Below are positions 35,345-44,120 of a stretch of DNA of 64,000 nt, one piece after another (positions within the stretch are counted from its first letter, which is position 1; each line of letters opens with the position of its first letter). Source of the DNA: DASWNP01 sp036399175 (GTDB taxonomy: Bacteria; Acidobacteriota; Blastocatellia; Pyrinomonadales; Pyrinomonadaceae); contig DASWNP010000046.1 in NCBI GenBank assembly GCA_036399175.1, positions 124,001 through 188,000 of the forward strand, in the 5' to 3' direction. The position numbers and the translations under genes are program-made. The notes under the pieces were generated by a model, which ran no database searches, had not been told where the DNA came from, and saw only the letters and a list, made by a program, of their open reading frames with translations.

Positions 35345-37027
35345 ATGCCGGAAATCAAAGATGTCGCCTCGCCTGAGCAGGCCGCCGTCGAGCGTTGGGA
35401 GCAGGAAACGCTTGAGCCCGTGCTGAAAAAGCGTCCCGAGAGAAAGCAGCGCTTCGAGACCGTCTCGCTCGACGAAGTCAATCGTCTCTACACTCCGGCA
35501 GACACCGCCGACATCGACTTCGAGCGCGACACGGCGTTTCCCGGCGAGTTTCCTTACACGCGCGGCATTCATCCGACCGGCTATCGCGGCAAGCTCTGGA
35601 CGATGCGGCAGTTCGCGGGCTTCGGGACGCCCGAAGAGACCAACGCGCGCTTCAAATACCTGATGCAGCAGGGACAGACCGGCCTCTCGGTCGCCTACGA
35701 TTTGCCCGCGCTGATGGGCTACGACGCCGATTCGCCGCTCTCCGAAGGCGAGGTCGGAAAATGCGGCGTTGCCGTCTCTTCATTAGCCGACATGGAAGTG
35801 CTCTTCGACCGAATCCCGCTCGAAGAGGTGACGGTTTCGCAGACCATCAACGCGCCCGCCTCCGTGCTGCTGGCGATGTATCTGGTCGTCGCCGAGAAGC
35901 AGCGCGCCGACTGGCGCAAGATTTCCGGCACGCTGCAAAACGACATCCTCAAGGAGTACATCGCGCAGAAGGAATGGATTTATCCGATTCGTCCGGCGAT
36001 GAAGCTCGTCATCGACACCTTCGAGTTTTGCACGGAGCACGTTCCGAAGTACAACCCGATTTCCGTGAGCGGCTATCACATCCGCGAGGCGGGCGCGACC
36101 GCCGTGCAGGAACTCGCTTTCACCTTGCGCGACGGCATCGAGTACGTTCAATGGGGCGTCGATGCAGGGCTCGACGTGGACGTGTTCGTCCCGCGCATCT
36201 CCTTCTTCTTCAACGCGCACAACGATTTCTTCGAGGAGATAGCCAAGTACCGCGCCGCGCGTCGCATCTGGGCGCGAGTCATGCGCGAGCGCTTCGGCGC
36301 GCAGAGTGAGCGCACGCTCCAACTCCGCTTCCACACGCAGACCGCAGGCGTCTCTCTCACCGTCCAGCAGCCTTTGAACAACATCGTGCGCGTCGCCATA
36401 CAGGCGCTCGCGGGCGTGCTCGGCGGAACGCAGAGCCTTCACACCGACGCCTACGACGAAGCATTGGCACTTCCGACCGACCGCGCCGCGCTCATCGCGC
36501 TTCGCACGCAGCAGATAATCGCCGAAGAAACCGGCGTGCCGAACACGGTTGACCCGCTCGGCGGCTCATACTTCGTCGAGTCCTTAACGAAGAAGATGGA
36601 AGACGAGGCGCTCGACTACTTCGCCAAGATTGACGCGATGGGCGGCATGGTCGAGGCCGTCGAGAAGGGTTTCCCGCAGCGCGAGATTCAGGACTCGGCC
36701 TATCAATACCAGAAGGCGGTCGAGCGCGGCGACCAGACAATCGTCGGAGTTAACAAGTACCGGATAGACGAGGAGATGGAAGAAATTCCCATCCTCGTCA
36801 TCAACGAAGCGGTGAGAGAGAGACAGCTCCAGCGTCTCGAAGAGACCAAACAGCGACGCGACGCGGGCGCTGTCTCAAACGCCATCGAAAAACTGAAACG
36901 CGCGGCTTCCGTCGGCGACAACACCATGCCCGCCACCATCGAAGCCGTCCGCGCCTACGCCACGCTCGGCGAAATCTGCGACGCCCTGCGCGACGTGTAC
37001 GGCCTCTACGAAGAACCGGCATTTTGA
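35345..37027 (+). CDS. Methylmalonyl-CoA mutase, catalytic subunit
   Basis: 560 residues from the ATG at 35345, with GGAGAG upstream; an in-frame TTG at 35300 is less likely. It isomerises methylmalonyl-CoA and succinyl-CoA by radical chemistry. The TIM-barrel substrate domain is complete: YTRGIHPTGYRGKLWTMRQF, QTGLSVAYDLP, SVSGYHIREAGATAVQE, RFHTQTAGVSLT and DPLGGSYFVE. The cobalamin domain is absent and is encoded by the next gene, as in archaeal-type two-subunit mutases. Substrate could also be ethylmalonyl- or isobutyryl-CoA; methylmalonyl is the best guess. Confidence 0.9.
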   Translation: MPEIKDVASPEQAAVERWEQETLEPVLKKRPERKQRFETVSLDEVNRLYTPADTADIDFERDTAFPGEFPYTRGIHPTGYRGKLWTMRQFAGFGTPEETNARFKYLMQQGQTGLSVAYDLPALMGYDADSPLSEGEVGKCGVAVSSLADMEVLFDRIPLEEVTVSQTINAPASVLLAMYLVVAEKQRADWRKISGTLQNDILKEYIAQKEWIYPIRPAMKLVIDTFEFCTEHVPKYNPISVSGYHIREAGATAVQELAFTLRDGIEYVQWGVDAGLDVDVFVPRISFFFNAHNDFFEEIAKYRAARRIWARVMRERFGAQSERTLQLRFHTQTAGVSLTVQQPLNNIVRVAIQALAGVLGGTQSLHTDAYDEALALPTDRAALIALRTQQIIAEETGVPNTVDPLGGSYFVESLTKKMEDEALDYFAKIDAMGGMVEAVEKGFPQREIQDSAYQYQKAVERGDQTIVGVNKYRIDEEMEEIPILVINEAVRERQLQRLEETKQRRDAGAVSNAIEKLKRAASVGDNTMPATIEAVRAYATLGEICDALRDVYGLYEEPAF

Positions 37028-37030
37028 AAT

Positions 37031-37110
37031 GTAAGCAGTAAGCGGTAAGCAGTAAGCAGCCAAAACGAACAGGTTGTTTACCGCTCACCGCTCACTGCTC
37101 ACCGCTTACT
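37031..37110. repeat. Palindromic heptad element 16 (AGTAAGC type)
   Basis: GTAAGCAGTAAGCGGTAAGC on the left, CCGCTCACCGCTCACTGCTC on the right, centre AAAACGAACAGGTTGTTTA. It sits between the two mutase subunit genes. Confidence 0.75.
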
Positions 37111-37114
37111 TTTT

Positions 37115-37519
37115 ATGTCTGAGAAAAAGATTCGCGTCCTCGTCGCTAAGCCCGGGCTCGACGGCCATGACCGGGGGGCTAAGGTCATCGCCCGTGCTTT
37201 GCGCGACGCGGGGATGGAGGTTATCTACACGGGGCTGAGGCAGACGCCGGAGATGATTGCCGCCGCCGCTTTGCAGGAGGACGTGGACGCGGTCGGCGTC
37301 TCCATCCTGAGCGGCGCGCACAACACGCTCTGCCCGCGCATCATCGGTCTGCTACGCGAAAGAGGAATGGACGATGTTATGGTGCTCGTAGGGGGCATCG
37401 TTCCGCAGGAGGACATTCCGCGCCTCAAGGAGCAGGGCGTCGCAGAGGTTTTCCTGCCGGGCACTTCGACCGAAGATATCGTTAAGTTCCTGCGCGAGAA
37501 CGTCCGCCCGCGCACATGA
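37115..37519 (+). CDS. Methylmalonyl-CoA mutase, cobalamin-binding subunit
   Basis: 134 residues, a complete B12-binding domain. KPGLDGHDRG supplies the lower-ligand His (DxHxxG), SILSGAH and LVGGIVPQEDI form the rest of the corrinoid pocket. It partners the preceding catalytic subunit. Its stop overlaps the next start by four bases (ATGA), implying translational coupling. Confidence 0.92.
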   Translation: MSEKKIRVLVAKPGLDGHDRGAKVIARALRDAGMEVIYTGLRQTPEMIAAAALQEDVDAVGVSILSGAHNTLCPRIIGLLRERGMDDVMVLVGGIVPQEDIPRLKEQGVAEVFLPGTSTEDIVKFLRENVRPRT

Positions 37520-38127
37520 CGGATGAAGACGAACGTGAAGGCGCGTCGCGGGTCGTCGTCGAGACGCGCGAGAGCGTCGCCGTCGTCCGCTTCAATCGTC
37601 CAGCCGAACGCAACCCGCTCTCCGTCTCCACGCTCGAAGAGTTAGACGACGCCTTCTCAGCGCTCATCTCAAGCGCCAGCATCCGAGCCGTCATTTTCAC
37701 CGGCGCGGGCGACATCTTCGCCTCCGGCGCAAACATCCGCGAGCTTCAATCGCTGACTCCTGAAGGGGCGCATGAGTTCGCGCGTCGCGGCCAGCGACTC
37801 TTCCAATCCATCGCCGACTCACGGCAACTCACCATCGCCGCCGTCAACGGCTACTGCATGGGCGGCGGACTCGACCTAGCCCTCTCGTGCAAGCTTCGCG
37901 TCGCAGCGCCCCGCGCCGTCTTCGCGCATCCGGGCGCGCGTCTCGGCATCATCACCGGATGGGGCGGCACGCAGAGACTCCCGCGCCTCGTCGGCACGGC
38001 TCGCGCGCTTGAGATGTTTGCGACCGCCAGACGAGTGACGGCCGAAGAGGCTTTAGAAATCGGACTGGTGAGCCGCCTGTGCGACGACGCGCTCGAAGGT
38101 GCGTTTGAACTGGCGAAGAACCTGTGA
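37516..38127 (+). CDS. Enoyl-CoA hydratase/isomerase family protein, C-terminally short
   Basis: 203 residues, against about 255-265 for the family. The crotonase core is intact: ASGANIREL and NGYCMGGGLDLALSCKLR form the oxyanion hole, GIITGWGGTQRLPR carries the usual acidic-site region. The protein stops just after GLVSRL, so the C-terminal helices used for trimer packing are missing. Start overlaps the B12-subunit stop, so it belongs to the mutase operon. It may be a shortened hydratase or a decaying gene. Confidence 0.75.
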   Translation: MTDEDEREGASRVVVETRESVAVVRFNRPAERNPLSVSTLEELDDAFSALISSASIRAVIFTGAGDIFASGANIRELQSLTPEGAHEFARRGQRLFQSIADSRQLTIAAVNGYCMGGGLDLALSCKLRVAAPRAVFAHPGARLGIITGWGGTQRLPRLVGTARALEMFATARRVTAEEALEIGLVSRLCDDALEGAFELAKNL

Positions 38128-38128
38128 G

Positions 38129-38171
38129 GTTGATGCTGGAAGATTTTGAAGTTGATGCTGAAAGATTTTCC
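38129..38171. repeat. Short direct repeat
   Basis: Two adjoining 21-22-base copies starting GTTGATGCTG, differing at a few positions, directly after the short crotonase gene. No matching arm is seen. Confidence 0.55.
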
Positions 38172-38209
38172 CCGTGTGTTGCCGTTTGAGACGGACGCCC
38201 GACGGGCTT

Positions 38210-38974
38210 TCACTTCTTGAGGAAGCGCGCGATGCCCTTCTGGCAGTCTTCGGTCATGCGGGCGATGGCGTTAATCTCGACGCCGGATTGGAGGGCGGCG
38301 TCGAAGGTCATGCCGTCCATCTGATAGAGCAGGCGCTTGGTGAGCATGACGGCGGAGCGGCTCATGCGCTCGAAGCCCGCGACGTACTTTTCGACTTCCG
38401 CCTCGAAGGTCTCGTCGGCGAAGACCTGATTGATGAGACCGATGCGCTCGGCTTCGCGCGCGTCGATTTCCGCGCCGCGAGTGATAAGCTCGAAGGCGCG
38501 TTTCTCCGAGACGTTGCGACGAAGAATTGCCATCACCATCGCGGGCACGAAGCCGATTTTCACTTCCGGATAGCCAAAGCGCGCCGACTCTCCGGCGAGC
38601 ACTATGTCGCACGCCGTCGCCAGCCCGCAGCCTCCGGCCAGAGCCCTACCGCGCACCGCCGCCACCACCGGCACGCGCACGCGTCGAACTAAAGCGAACA
38701 GCTCCATCAAGGATTGCGCATCTTCGAGGTTCTCTGTAATCGAGCTTTCGGAGATTTTCTGAAGCGCGGAGAGGTCTGCGCCGGAGCAGAAATCCGCGCC
38801 CGCGCCCGTCAGCACGATGGCGCGCACGCCCCTGTCGTCGTCGGCGCGTCTGAGAGCCTCTTTGAGTCCTTCGACGAGCGCGTCGTTCAAGGCGTTGCGC
38901 TTGTCAGGCCGGTTGAGCGTGATGAGGGCGACCGAGCCTTCGACGGCGTAGAGCAGAGGTTCGTTATCTTCCAT
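38210..38974 (-). CDS. Enoyl-CoA hydratase/isomerase family protein
   Basis: 254 residues, full length. SGADLSALQ and RGRALAGGCGLATACDIVLA form the oxyanion-hole elements; EVKIGFVPAMV follows. It probably hydrates an enoyl- or methylglutaconyl-CoA. The C-terminus is complete, unlike the convergent paralogue. It ends the minus-strand run that includes the hydrolase, split AtuA and NUDIX genes. Confidence 0.87.
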   Translation of the reverse strand: MEDNEPLLYAVEGSVALITLNRPDKRNALNDALVEGLKEALRRADDDRGVRAIVLTGAGADFCSGADLSALQKISESSITENLEDAQSLMELFALVRRVRVPVVAAVRGRALAGGCGLATACDIVLAGESARFGYPEVKIGFVPAMVMAILRRNVSEKRAFELITRGAEIDAREAERIGLINQVFADETFEAEVEKYVAGFERMSRSAVMLTKRLLYQMDGMTFDAALQSGVEINAIARMTEDCQKGIARFLKK

Positions 38975-38979
38975 ATCTC

Positions 38980-39906
38980 TTAGAGCGGCGAATCGAGAAA
39001 ACTGAGCAGGGCGGCGTTGATTTCCGAGGGCGATTCCTGCTGAACCCAGTGGCCGCTCGTCGCCAGACGCACCTCGCGGTAGGGAGCGTCGAGGAAGCGT
39101 TCGACGCCGCGCACCGTCTCGGGCACAATCGCAAAGTCGCGCTCGCCGTAGACGAAGAGCGTCGGCACACGTATGCGTTCGTCGTCACGGAAGGCCGCGC
39201 GACTGCCGCCTCCGCCGCCGCGCAGCAACGCGAGGAAGGCTTGACTGAGCCTGCCGAAGTTGGCGCGGTAGTAGTTGACGCCGCCCGTGAGCGCGCCCTC
39301 GCGCCGGAGCGCTTCCTTGTAGACGGCGATGTCCGTATCCGTGAAAGTTCCGGGACGGGCGGTGCGTTTGAACATGCGTTCGAGCTGCGCGAAGTCGCCC
39401 GCGCGGATTCCCCATTCGGGCAGCGCTGGAATCTGGAAGTAGAGCATGTACCAGCTCTTCAAAGCCTGCCGTAGAGTCATGTTGGCAGCCCAGACGGCGC
39501 GCGGCGGAACTTGCAGCGCGGCCAGCTTCCAGACGTAAGACGGGTAACGCTCGGCGACCGCCCAGGCGACGAATGCGCCCCAATCGTGACCGACAACCGC
39601 CGCCTCGCGCACGCCGAAATGGCCTATCAATCCTACCACGTCGTCCACCAACCGCTCGACGCGATAATCTTCCACGCGCGGCGGCTTGTCGCTCAGGTTA
39701 TAACCGCGCATGTCCGGCGCGACCACTCTGTAGCGCTCGCCGCCGAGCGCCGTCAACTGATGTCGCCACGAATACCAGCACTCCGGAAAGCCGTGCAGCA
39801 GAATCACCAGACGCTCGCCGCTCCCGCTCTCCGCATAATGCAGTCGCACATCGCCCACCTGCGCGTAGCCGTGCCTGATGGATTCGTCAAGGTCGATAAG
39901 TGACAT
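38980..39906 (-). CDS. Alpha/beta hydrolase, epoxide hydrolase type
   Basis: 308 residues. LHGFPECWYSWRHQ gives the oxyanion hole, GHDWGAFVAW the nucleophile Asp108, and SGHWVQQE the catalytic His. An Asp nucleophile points to epoxide hydrolases or haloacid-type dehalogenases rather than esterases. Only five bases separate it from the enoyl-CoA hydratase, so the two are likely co-transcribed. Confidence 0.87.
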   Translation of the reverse strand: MSLIDLDESIRHGYAQVGDVRLHYAESGSGERLVILLHGFPECWYSWRHQLTALGGERYRVVAPDMRGYNLSDKPPRVEDYRVERLVDDVVGLIGHFGVREAAVVGHDWGAFVAWAVAERYPSYVWKLAALQVPPRAVWAANMTLRQALKSWYMLYFQIPALPEWGIRAGDFAQLERMFKRTARPGTFTDTDIAVYKEALRREGALTGGVNYYRANFGRLSQAFLALLRGGGGGSRAAFRDDERIRVPTLFVYGERDFAIVPETVRGVERFLDAPYREVRLATSGHWVQQESPSEINAALLSFLDSPL

Positions 39907-39914
39907 AAGATTTT

Positions 39915-40021
39915 AGTAAATCGTGAATCGTAAATCGTGAATAGAAAGAGCAGGTAAATGGTGAATGCTGAATGGCTGGAACAGGTTTTAACTATTTACG
40001 ATTTACAATTCACGATTTACG
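39915..40021. repeat. Palindromic heptad element 17 (GTAAATC/GTGAATC type)
   Basis: GTAAATCGTGAATCGTAAAT on the left; CTATTTACGATTTACAATTC and beyond on the right. Centre has AAAGAGCAGG and AACAGGTTTT. The TAA stop of the AtuA C-terminal-domain gene (40017-40019) is in the right arm. Confidence 0.75.
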
Positions 40022-40406
40022 TCTTTATCTTCTTCGCTTCTTCGTCGGAGACTTCTATCTCCATGCGGAGAAGCGCGGTGGAGAAGGTTTTGCCCTGCGC
40101 GTCGGTCATCAGCGAGAGCGTGCCGCCGCCGCCGAGACTTTCGTGCAGGAGAAAATTGAGCGCCGAGAGATTCGGCAGCTCGAAGCGTTCGACATCGCCT
40201 TTGCAGATGCCCCTGAAATGCTCTTTGACGCGCTCGGCGGTCACTTCGCGTACGAGCAGGGGGAAGTATTCGTCTCTGAGCGCGATGAGGCCGACGTTGG
40301 CCGTGTCGCCCTTGTCGCCCGAGCGCGCGTGCGCGAGTTTGGTCAGTTGAATACGCATGAGCTTTGCAAGATTCGGAGGCGGCGCTGAGTCAGATAGCGC
40401 GGTCAC
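40017..40406 (-). CDS. AtuA-related C-terminal domain protein
   Basis: 129 residues; LTKLAHARSGDKGDTANVGL is the signature of the domain found at the C-terminus of AtuA proteins. The start is a GTG at 40406, with an ATG at 40358 as alternative. In Pseudomonas AtuA this domain is fused to the large part; here the large part is a separate gene (41017-42384) with a NUDIX gene between. Probably works with it in terpenoid or branched acyl-CoA breakdown, by inference. Confidence 0.75.
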   Translation of the reverse strand: MTALSDSAPPPNLAKLMRIQLTKLAHARSGDKGDTANVGLIALRDEYFPLLVREVTAERVKEHFRGICKGDVERFELPNLSALNFLLHESLGGGGTLSLMTDAQGKTFSTALLRMEIEVSDEEAKKIKT

Positions 40407-40417
40407 GTTCCTTCTTA

Positions 40418-41011
40418 TCAGGTGATGCTGGCCTCACGGCTCGTCGCGATGAGCCCGTCCTCGTATAACGAGAGCCAGTGAAAGCTGACGACGACGAGCG
40501 AGTGGGTTATTTCCCCTCGGGCGACGAGCCGGGGAATACTTTCGAGCGGGACGAGTCGGACAGCGACGTGCTCGGTGCTGTCGAAGGCCGGAGTTTGTCG
40601 AAACTCTGCGCCGCGTGCGAGGAAGCTGTAAATCCAGTTGTTCTGAATCGCGGGATTTGGGCGCGTGCGTCCGAGCAGGATAAGCTCGTCTGAGGCGTAG
40701 CCGGTCTCTTCGAGAAGCTCGCGGGCGGCGGCCTCGTGCGCCGACTCGCCTTCGTCCACCATGCCGCCGGGCGCTTCAAGCGTCAGCTCCTCTGTGCCGT
40801 GTCGATACTGCTCGATGAGCACCACCTGTTCGTCCTTCGTAACGGGGATAATGTTTACCCAGTCGGGCGCTTCCAGCACGTAGAAGGGATGCTCGCTCGC
40901 GTCGCGCGGATTAGTGCTCCAATCGCGGCGCACCTGAAAGACGCGGCAGTCGGCGACCTGTTCGGAGCGCTTGCGTCGCCAAAGGTCAGGCGGTGTCAGT
41001 TCGGATTTCAT
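40418..41011 (-). CDS. NUDIX hydrolase, ADP-ribose pyrophosphatase type
   Basis: About 197 residues from the ATG at 41011; a TTG at 41020 overlaps the preceding stop and is possible. A complete Nudix box is visible: G, five residues, E, seven residues, REL-LEETG. It hydrolyses a nucleoside diphosphate linked to another moiety; ADP-ribose or ADP-sugars are likely by overall similarity. It sits between the two parts of AtuA, an unusual neighbour. Confidence 0.85.
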   Translation of the reverse strand: MKSELTPPDLWRRKRSEQVADCRVFQVRRDWSTNPRDASEHPFYVLEAPDWVNIIPVTKDEQVVLIEQYRHGTEELTLEAPGGMVDEGESAHEAAARELLEETGYASDELILLGRTRPNPAIQNNWIYSFLARGAEFRQTPAFDSTEHVAVRLVPLESIPRLVARGEITHSLVVVSFHWLSLYEDGLIATSREASIT

Positions 41012-41016
41012 CTCGC

Positions 41017-42384
41017 TCAAACTTCAAACACTTCGACTCTCGGCTCAATCTCCGTCTTCGGAATCAGCGCAGGCCAGTAGGCGACAATCTCTTCGACCTT
41101 CGGGCGGCCTCCGGCGAAGCCGGTCACGCCGGGCGGCCCCGTCAGGATGAGCGGCGCAATCTCTTTCGTGAACCGCTCGACCGCCGCGCGATTCTCGCTG
41201 CGGACGCCGACGCGCAGTTGAACTTCTGGCAAATCGGGCGAAGGCTTTCCGGCGAGCGGGCCGTGCGTGGCGTTTGCGCCGACGTATTCGGTGAGGATGT
41301 GGTCGAAGCTGAGGCCGAGTCGTTCGAGGCGCGCGCGCAGGATGCGGTCGGCTGCCTGTGCCTTCTCGAACGCATCAGGCCACGAATAGACGAGCGTGCC
41401 GACGGCCTTGTAGCCAGCCGAATAACTGATGGAGACTTTCAGAAACTCTGTCGCCGGGCGTCCTTTGATGCCGTAGACGCGGACGCGGTCGCGCCCCGCG
41501 TCTTCGAGTCGAATCGAAGTGAAATCGGCGACGCAATCCGGAGTGATGTAGGCGTGCGGGTCGCCCATCTCGTAGACGAGCTGTTCCTTGACGGTCGGGA
41601 CGGAGACGCGCCCGCCCGTGCCGTCGTGCTTGGTGACGAAGAACGTGCCGTCAGGGTAAGCTTCGACGATTGGGAACCCGACGTTTGCGAGGTCGGGGAT
41701 GTTGCGCCAGTCGAACTGGCAGTTGCCGCCCGACGACTGCGCGCCGCATTCGATGATGTGTCCCGCGATAGTACCGGCTGAGAGCCTGTTCCAGTCGTCT
41801 TCCGGCCAGCCGAACTCGTGGATGATGGGAGCGAGCGTGAGTCCCGTGTCGGTGGCTCGTCCGGTGATGACGACCTGCGCGCCTTGATTGAGGGCTTCGG
41901 CAATCGGCCACGCGCCGAGATAGACGTTCGCACTCTGGATTCTCTCGCGCACCGTCGAGAGCGGCTCTTCCGTATCCATGTTGCGCAGCTCGATGCCGCG
42001 CGCTAGAAAATCGTCGAGCCGGTGCATGATGTCGTCGCCCGTCACCGTTCCGAGACGCAGACGCCCACCCAGCCCAAGCTCTCTTGCGACACCCGCAACA
42101 GCCGCCGCGCACCCTTCCGGGTTGACGCCTCCGGCGTTAGCCGTCACGCGAATATTGCGCTCGACGCAGGCGGGCAGAATCTCGCGCATGAGCGGCACGA
42201 AGTCGCGCGCGTAGCCGGCCTGCGGGTCTCTCGCGCGCTGCTTCTGCATAATCGACATCGTGACTTCCGCCAGGTAGTCGAGCATCAGGTAGTCAATCTG
42301 CCCGCCCTCGACCTGACGCACGGGCGCGTCCAGCATGTCGCCCCAGAAGCCCTGCCCGCTCGCAATGCGTATCTTCTCTCTCAT
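41017..42384 (-). CDS. Acyclic terpene utilization AtuA-like protein (DUF1446), large part
   Basis: 455 residues from the ATG at 42384. IRIASGQGFWGDM opens the domain, ANAGGVNPEGCAAAV and QVVITGRATDTGL, then IECGAQSSGGNCQFDW are typical of AtuA/DUF1446. In Pseudomonas atuA belongs to the citronellol/geraniol catabolic cluster; its exact reaction is not established. The C-terminal domain is encoded separately downstream. Confidence 0.85.
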   Translation of the reverse strand: MREKIRIASGQGFWGDMLDAPVRQVEGGQIDYLMLDYLAEVTMSIMQKQRARDPQAGYARDFVPLMREILPACVERNIRVTANAGGVNPEGCAAAVAGVARELGLGGRLRLGTVTGDDIMHRLDDFLARGIELRNMDTEEPLSTVRERIQSANVYLGAWPIAEALNQGAQVVITGRATDTGLTLAPIIHEFGWPEDDWNRLSAGTIAGHIIECGAQSSGGNCQFDWRNIPDLANVGFPIVEAYPDGTFFVTKHDGTGGRVSVPTVKEQLVYEMGDPHAYITPDCVADFTSIRLEDAGRDRVRVYGIKGRPATEFLKVSISYSAGYKAVGTLVYSWPDAFEKAQAADRILRARLERLGLSFDHILTEYVGANATHGPLAGKPSPDLPEVQLRVGVRSENRAAVERFTKEIAPLILTGPPGVTGFAGGRPKVEEIVAYWPALIPKTEIEPRVEVFEV

Positions 42385-42397
42385 CGAACTGCAAGTA

Positions 42398-42482
42398 TGA
42401 AGGCGGAAGGCGGAAGGATGAAAGCCGCTCAAGGCACTTGAGCAGTTTTCTTATTCATCCTTCCGCCTTCCTACTTCCTCCT
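42398..42482. repeat. Palindromic heptad element 18 (GGAAGGC type)
   Basis: GAAGGCGGAAGGCGGAAGGA on the left, TTCATCCTTCCGCCTTCC on the right. The centre carries its own stem CTCAAGGCACTTGAG and AGTTTTC. Confidence 0.7.
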
Positions 42483-42492
42483 TAGATTAGTC

Positions 42493-42527
42493 GGGCGGCG
42501 CATCCATTTTTCACGGACGCGCCGCCC
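42493..42527. terminator. GC-rich hairpin downstream of the Arg-block gene
   Basis: GGGCGGCGCATCC pairs with GGACGCGCCGCCC (one mismatch) around a short AT-rich loop. It may terminate the 43689-42625 transcript; no clear T-tract follows. Confidence 0.5.
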
Positions 42528-42624
42528 GCGTCGAACAGTTTTCGAGGCGACGGCGTCGGGGCTGACATCTCAATTGCTCGCCAGCCTCGACTCCAGCCGC
42601 CGCTCATTCGCTTCGCTGACCCGG

Positions 42625-43689
42625 TTACGGTGTCGTGTTGGTGTTCGTGTTGGTATTGGTGTTGTCCATCGTGTTGGTGTTGGTCGCACCGCCGCCGCGA
42701 CGACCGCGCCGGCCACGACGACTGCGCCGACGCGTGCCGGTCGTGCCCGTCGTGTCACCGCTCATGGTGGTGTCGGTAGTGGTCGTATCGGTCGTCGTCG
42801 TGGTGGTATCGGTTGTCGTCGTGTCGGAGGCTGGCATGCTCATCGCAGCGCCGCGACGACCGCGACGACGCCCGCCGCGACGGCCACCGCCCGCCGTCGA
42901 GAACGAGAAACTGCGCCTCTCGCCGGGCACGCTCATCAGCGAAAGCCCGCCGCCCCCGAGACGACGCGCGCGCAGAGAGATAAAGGTCGGGGTTTGTCCC
43001 GCGTCGGTCGGCCCCAGTTCCATCGTGACGGCGGTGTAGCCGCGTGTGGTGTTCGCTATGAAAGCTCCCGAATGGCTCATCCCTTCGCCCGTCAGGGTGT
43101 AGCTGTTGCTCGTGACGGTCAGGGTGGCCGCGCCGCTCATGTTGTGATCCGGCATGTTGACGGTTCCGGTGTATGTGCCGGAAAGGTCGTCGGTCATGCC
43201 GCCCGAAGTATTCTCGTTGCCCATGCCGGCGCTGGTCGCGCCCGTCGTGGTGGTGGCATCCATCGCCGCGCCGCGACGGCCGCGACGACCGCGACGACGC
43301 CGACCCATGCCCATGTCGCCGGTTGCATCGCCCGCCATGTTGGCGTTGTCCTGCGTGGTGGTGGTGTCGCCGGTCATGTTGGCGTTGGCATCGGTAGACA
43401 TGTTGGCGTCGCCCGTCATGTTGGCGTTCGTCATGTCTGCGCCCATCGCGCGCCGACGAGCCCGACGCCGCATCGCACGCCGACGTGCGCGACGGCCTCG
43501 ACGCCGACCCATATTCGTGCCGGAGTTGGTCTGCGTCATGCCCGGCATTTCACCCGTCGTCGGGCTGCTGTTGGTGTTCTGATAATTGCGCGCGGCCACG
43601 ACGATGTCAGAAACGACCAGGGCAACCGAGGTGATAATCGCAACCAAAAGAACAACTACCCTACGCTGACTGCTATTGTACTTGCTCAC
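42625..43689 (-). CDS. Membrane-anchored protein with four Arg blocks in Thr/Asn/Asp-rich sequence
   Basis: 354 residues from the GTG at 43689, which has AGGAGGAG at ideal distance. Residues 11-33 form an N-terminal membrane segment. Four Arg-rich blocks lie at about 61-82, 129-143, 269-283 and 319-335, of GRRRGRRARRR and RRGRRGRRG type, most followed by (A)AM. Between them lie NMTGD-, TTTD- and TNTN-type stretches. A possible folded module spans about 168-262 (LSGTYTGTVNMP, TLTGEGMSHSGAF, ARRLGGGGLSLM). I know no family of this form. The Arg blocks could bind nucleic acid, polysaccharide or lipid phosphate; this is inference. Confidence 0.65.
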   Translation of the reverse strand: MSKYNSSQRRVVVLLVAIITSVALVVSDIVVAARNYQNTNSSPTTGEMPGMTQTNSGTNMGRRRGRRARRRAMRRRARRRAMGADMTNANMTGDANMSTDANANMTGDTTTTQDNANMAGDATGDMGMGRRRRGRRGRRGAAMDATTTTGATSAGMGNENTSGGMTDDLSGTYTGTVNMPDHNMSGAATLTVTSNSYTLTGEGMSHSGAFIANTTRGYTAVTMELGPTDAGQTPTFISLRARRLGGGGLSLMSVPGERRSFSFSTAGGGRRGGRRRGRRGAAMSMPASDTTTTDTTTTTTDTTTTDTTMSGDTTGTTGTRRRSRRGRRGRRGGGATNTNTMDNTNTNTNTNTTP

Positions 43690-44120
43690 GATTGGCTCTC
43701 CTCCTATGTTGAACCTGCTCGCGCCTCTCACGCCGGAGCGCGCCGCGCGTCAGGTGATGTTTAGCGACCGTTTTCAAAATTTCTTACAGGGCTGACACTC
43801 TTTCGTTCAAAAGCGGCGTGTGCTCTGCGGCCTTTTGTCCCTCGACTCTTCCGTTCGGCCTTCGCCGCGCCCTTTAGCTCTCCGAAGCCCCGAGGCGTCG
43901 TCGGGCGGGTGCGAGGTCGCAAAAGACGCGCGCTGCGCACGTTCAGGGTCATGGAAGACCGGGATTTTAAAACTCGCCAGCGAGCGAAACGGGCGAATAA
44001 AATACAGGCTGACGACGAAATCCGTGGGGTGCGCATAGTGTCGCACAGAACGGCGAATTTGTTGCACTAAATTTTTCGCGCGCCCCCGCAAACTCGCCGC
44101 GTGCGGCTTCTCTCTTGCCT
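43690..44120. other. 430-base interval without a supported gene
   Basis: No frame here shows family features or a ribosome site. A weak minus-strand match (TTGAAC, 18 bases, TAAGAA, around 43775-43810) could be the promoter of the Arg-block gene, leaving a leader of about 90 bases. Confidence 0.4.

Noticed and set aside
43761..44036. Small Arg-rich frame between the Arg-block gene and the carboxylase
   Set aside because: No ribosome site and composition typical of chance GC-rich frames.
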